Part shown: piece by piece, positions 7,115 to 8,961 of the stretch
How positions within the stretch are numbered: the first letter of the stretch is position 1
Layout of the letters: each line of letters starts with the position of its first letter
Origin: Thermoflexibacter sp.
Lineage (GTDB): Bacteria > Bacteroidota > Bacteroidia > Cytophagales > Thermoflexibacteraceae
DNA: 8,961 nt
Direction: 5' to 3'
NCBI GenBank assembly: GCA_025455345.1
Contig: JALOMS010000155.1
Span: forward strand, 1 to 8,961
Translations under genes and position numbers: made by a program
The notes under the pieces: generated by a model
Told to the model about the DNA's origin: nothing
The model's input: the letters and a program-made list of their open reading frames with translations, nothing else
Database searches by the model: none

Positions 7115-7668
7115 TTTTTTTAAAATATCATCCCTTAGAAACATCTATAAAAGATAACCCCAAAGCTTATTTTTTTAGTTTATTAATCGCCACTATCTTA
7201 GTACAGAGCATACTCGCTATTACAGGAAATAGTCTAAAAACGCTTGCCGCTCCTATGGGGATTTTGTCTTATGAATTTGCACTAAATATAGAAAATGCAC
7301 AGTTTATAGTCAATTCGTGGGACAAGCATGCACTTATTGCCGCTTCTTTCAATATAGGTTTTGATTATTTATTCTTATTTTGCTACTCTACCACCATTGC
7401 TTTTGCTTGTATATGGCTTGCAAATTTGATAGGTAATGTTACCTTTGCCAAAATTGCTTATGGCTTGGCATGGTTACAGTGGATTGCGGCTTGCTTAGAT
7501 GGGATAGAAAACGCCGCTTTGTATATTTTTTTGCTATCTCCTACCCAAGCGATTTGCCCGCCAATCGCTTTTTGGTGCGCTACTTTCAAATTCCTATTGG
7601 TCATTATGGGGATTTTATATATCCTGATAGCAAGTATTTTTTTACTTATCAAGCGTATTAAATCATAA
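7111..7668 (+). CDS. Four-helix integral membrane protein of unknown function, coupled to the kinase
   Basis: The ATG lies inside ATGA, which contains the kinase's TGA stop, giving a four-base overlap typical of translational coupling. The 185-residue product has four hydrophobic segments, at about 21-40, 74-107, 113-142 and 155-181, with a basic C-terminus (KRIKS). It has no cleavable signal peptide. Recognisable patches are SYEFALNIENAQFIVNSWD (53-71) between TM1 and TM2, FDYLFLFCYS at the start of TM2, and LAWLQWIAACLDGIENAALY in TM3. I recall a similar layout (an acidic 'YEFA..A..i...W' loop, then 'DYLFL' and 'LLD..EN') in unnamed bacterial membrane proteins, but no function is assigned to them. 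Charged residues D85, D130 and E133 within or at the edge of helices suggest a conserved polar site. Coupling to the kinase hints at an accessory or sensing role, which is inference only. Confidence 0.78.
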   Translation: MIFLKYHPLETSIKDNPKAYFFSLLIATILVQSILAITGNSLKTLAAPMGILSYEFALNIENAQFIVNSWDKHALIAASFNIGFDYLFLFCYSTTIAFACIWLANLIGNVTFAKIAYGLAWLQWIAACLDGIENAALYIFLLSPTQAICPPIAFWCATFKFLLVIMGILYILIASIFLLIKRIKS

Positions 7669-7706
7669 AAAGATTGTTGGGACTGCCCAAATTACACATA
7701 AAAACG

Positions 7707-7714
7707 TATTTTTG
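7707..7714 (+). promoter_or_regulatory. Candidate -7 box for the thioesterase-family gene
   Basis: TATTTTTG matches TAnnTTTG exactly and lies 43 bases before the ATG at 7758, a sensible leader length. The nearest upstream TTG (7677-7679) is about 27 bases away, longer than the usual spacing to a -33 box. If real, it makes this gene a transcription unit separate from the kinase pair. Confidence 0.4.
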
Positions 7715-7757
7715 TAAAAAATTGAACCAATAAACCTTTTATCCTAATTATTGAACT

Positions 7758-8318
7758 ATGGCTGAAACAAACAACAAACCTGTAAGTTATTCACGCACTA
7801 TTATTACCGAGTTGATGCTCCCTACTCACGCCCATATTGACAATAAAATACTCGGTGATGTACTGTTTAACCTAATGAGTAAAGCCGCTTTTGCTTGTGC
7901 TACGCGTCATGCTGGAAGTTATTGCGTTACTGTTTCCATAGATGATGTAGAGTTCGTCCAACCCATAGAAGTAGGAGATTTCGTAAGTTTTAAAGCCTCC
8001 GTAAATTATGTGGGCAATACGTCTATCATCGTAGGAATCAGGGTAGAGTCAGAGAATATGAAAACGGGAATGACAAAACATACCTGTTCGGGGTATTTTA
8101 CGATGGTAGCCAAAGATGAGGACGGCAGACCTACACAAGCCCCAGGATTGATATTGGAGAGCGAAGATGACATCAGGCGTTTTTTAGCCGCAATGATTCG
8201 CAAAGAAATCAAACTATTAGGCAAAGTCCAAATGAGCGATAAGATAAAGAAAATCAATGTTTTTGAGGATATAAAAAAATTAAGGAAGGAAAGATGTGAA
8301 ATTGGCTTTGAGTGGTAA
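7758..8318 (+). CDS. Hotdog-fold acyl-CoA thioesterase family protein with substituted active-site residues
   Basis: The body, from about residue 11 to 134, is a YciA/BFIT-type acyl-CoA hydrolase hotdog domain. It includes HAGSYCVTVSIDDVEFVQPIEVGD (51-74), SVNYVGNTSIIVGIRV (81-96), ENMKTGMTKHT (99-109) and SGYFTMVAKDEDG followed by PGLILE. The family normally hydrolyses acyl-CoA to free acid and CoA in the cytoplasm, as an oligomer. The N-terminal catalytic stretch is abnormal. The usual 'P..ANFGGKILGG..L.LMDK.A' reads PTHAHIDNKILGDVLFNLMSKAA here. The expected Asn is H26, the second Gly of GG is D34 and the catalytic Asp after Met is S41. A charged C-terminal tail (about 135-186, Lys/Arg/Glu-rich) extends past the hotdog. 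It may be a weak or altered enzyme, or a non-catalytic acyl-CoA binder. The start is chosen because the next methionine (M20) falls inside the domain. Confidence 0.85.
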   Translation: MAETNNKPVSYSRTIITELMLPTHAHIDNKILGDVLFNLMSKAAFACATRHAGSYCVTVSIDDVEFVQPIEVGDFVSFKASVNYVGNTSIIVGIRVESENMKTGMTKHTCSGYFTMVAKDEDGRPTQAPGLILESEDDIRRFLAAMIRKEIKLLGKVQMSDKIKKINVFEDIKKLRKERCEIGFEW

Positions 8319-8449
8319 AGCAGGTAAAACAGTTTTAATCATCAAAAAATTATCTCTGAGTAAAAAAACCTTACATGATTAATTTACGTAATAAAATATG
8401 TATTTTAACGATAAATCCAACTTTTTTTAACTTAAAACTAAATAAACTA

Positions 8450-8961
8450 ATGAAAGTAAAATTGTTTTTTTTGACCTTGCTCACATTTCTTGCATTCGCT
8501 GATTTTTCTCATGCACAAGATGGGAAAAAAAACATAATTAAAGTAAATCTCCTTAGCCCAATTGTCCGTACTGGTTCCTTCTTTTATGAAAGAGTCATTA
8601 CTAACAAAAGTAGCTTACAATTAGGTCTTTTATATACAGGATATTCTACGGAAGGTACCAAACTTAGAGGGTTTGGTATTACCCCAGAGTATAGATTTTA
8701 TCTCTCACAAAGCAAGCAAGTGCCGCAAGGTTTTTTTGTCGCTCCATTTTTGCGATACGAAAATTTAGAACTTACCAATCTCAATGACCAAGCAACTCTT
8801 AGCACTTTTGGTGGAGGATTGGTAATAGGCGGGCAGTGGGTCTTTTCCAACATTGTTTCCTTAGATATTTTTGGTGGTCCCAGATTAAATACAAGAAACT
8901 TTAAAGCAACTACTGGCGGCACAACAGTAGATGACTTCACCCTTACTGGATTTGGCTCTTT
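8450..8961 (+). CDS. Secreted DUF3575-like (outer-membrane beta-barrel type) protein, 3' truncated by window edge
   Basis: An open frame of 170 codons starts at the ATG at 8450 and runs off the right edge without a stop. It begins with a signal peptide: MKVK, a hydrophobic core of Leu and Phe, then cleavage after SHA22 before QDGKK. The mature part reads KVNLLSPIVRTGSFFYERV, then alternating beta-strand-like segments: SLQLGLLYTGYS, GFGITPEYRFYLS, GFFVAPFLRYENLEL, STFGGGLVIGGQWVF and VSLDIFGGPRLN. This order (KxNLLSPxxxxxxxxYER, then ITPEYRFYL, then PFxRY, then GGLxxGxQW, then LDxFxGP) resembles DUF3575 proteins of Bacteroidota, which are probably small outer-membrane barrels of unknown function. 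The 131-base upstream gap has no exact -7 box; TATCTCTG at 8351-8358 has one mismatch. Confidence 0.75.
   Translation, partial: MKVKLFFLTLLTFLAFADFSHAQDGKKNIIKVNLLSPIVRTGSFFYERVITNKSSLQLGLLYTGYSTEGTKLRGFGITPEYRFYLSQSKQVPQGFFVAPFLRYENLELTNLNDQATLSTFGGGLVIGGQWVFSNIVSLDIFGGPRLNTRNFKATTGGTTVDDFTLTGFGS

Noticed and set aside
8006..8257. Minus-strand frame of 83 codons within the thioesterase-family gene.
   Set aside because: It lies entirely antisense to a conserved hotdog domain and has no support of its own.
8698..8940. Minus-strand frame of 80 codons near the right edge.
   Set aside because: It is the shadow of the plus-strand DUF3575-like gene, which has a signal peptide and a family-like motif order.

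Overview
The window looks like chromosomal DNA from a member of the Bacteroidota, probably a gliding Cytophagales-type bacterium. The evidence is an AT-rich base composition, a GldN-family protein, a DUF3575-like envelope protein, Bacteroidota-type acyltransferase and thioesterase sequences, and several TAnnTTTG boxes (the Bacteroidota -7 promoter element) upstream of genes. The genus is not determined. I see no tRNA, rRNA, CRISPR array, transposase, phage gene or integration site.

Layout. The left edge carries the 3' end of lpxB (lipid A disaccharide synthase, + strand). It converges on a short PlsC-type phospholipid/glycerol acyltransferase (- strand). A divergent intergenic region of about 170 bases with -7-like boxes on both strands separates the acyltransferase from a long inositol-monophosphatase-family phosphatase (+). 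Next comes a monocistronic-looking gldN (+), a type IX secretion/gliding component, closed by a strong hairpin-plus-T terminator. A 1253-residue multi-membrane NtrY-like sensor histidine kinase follows (+) and overlaps by four bases a small four-helix membrane protein of unknown function. Then come a hotdog acyl-CoA thioesterase-family protein with altered active-site residues (+) and, running off the right edge, a secreted DUF3575-like beta-barrel-type protein (+).

How the genes relate. Most products act at or on the cell envelope: lipid A, phospholipid acylation, type IX secretion, a membrane sensor and a probable outer-membrane protein. Only the kinase and the four-helix protein are clearly linked by translational coupling; the other genes appear to be separate transcription units. 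I do not see a clear new multi-gene system. The best leads are the thioesterase homologue lacking its expected catalytic Asn and Asp, the orphan twelve-helix kinase with its coupled membrane protein, and the gldN gene separated from its usual partners gldKLM.
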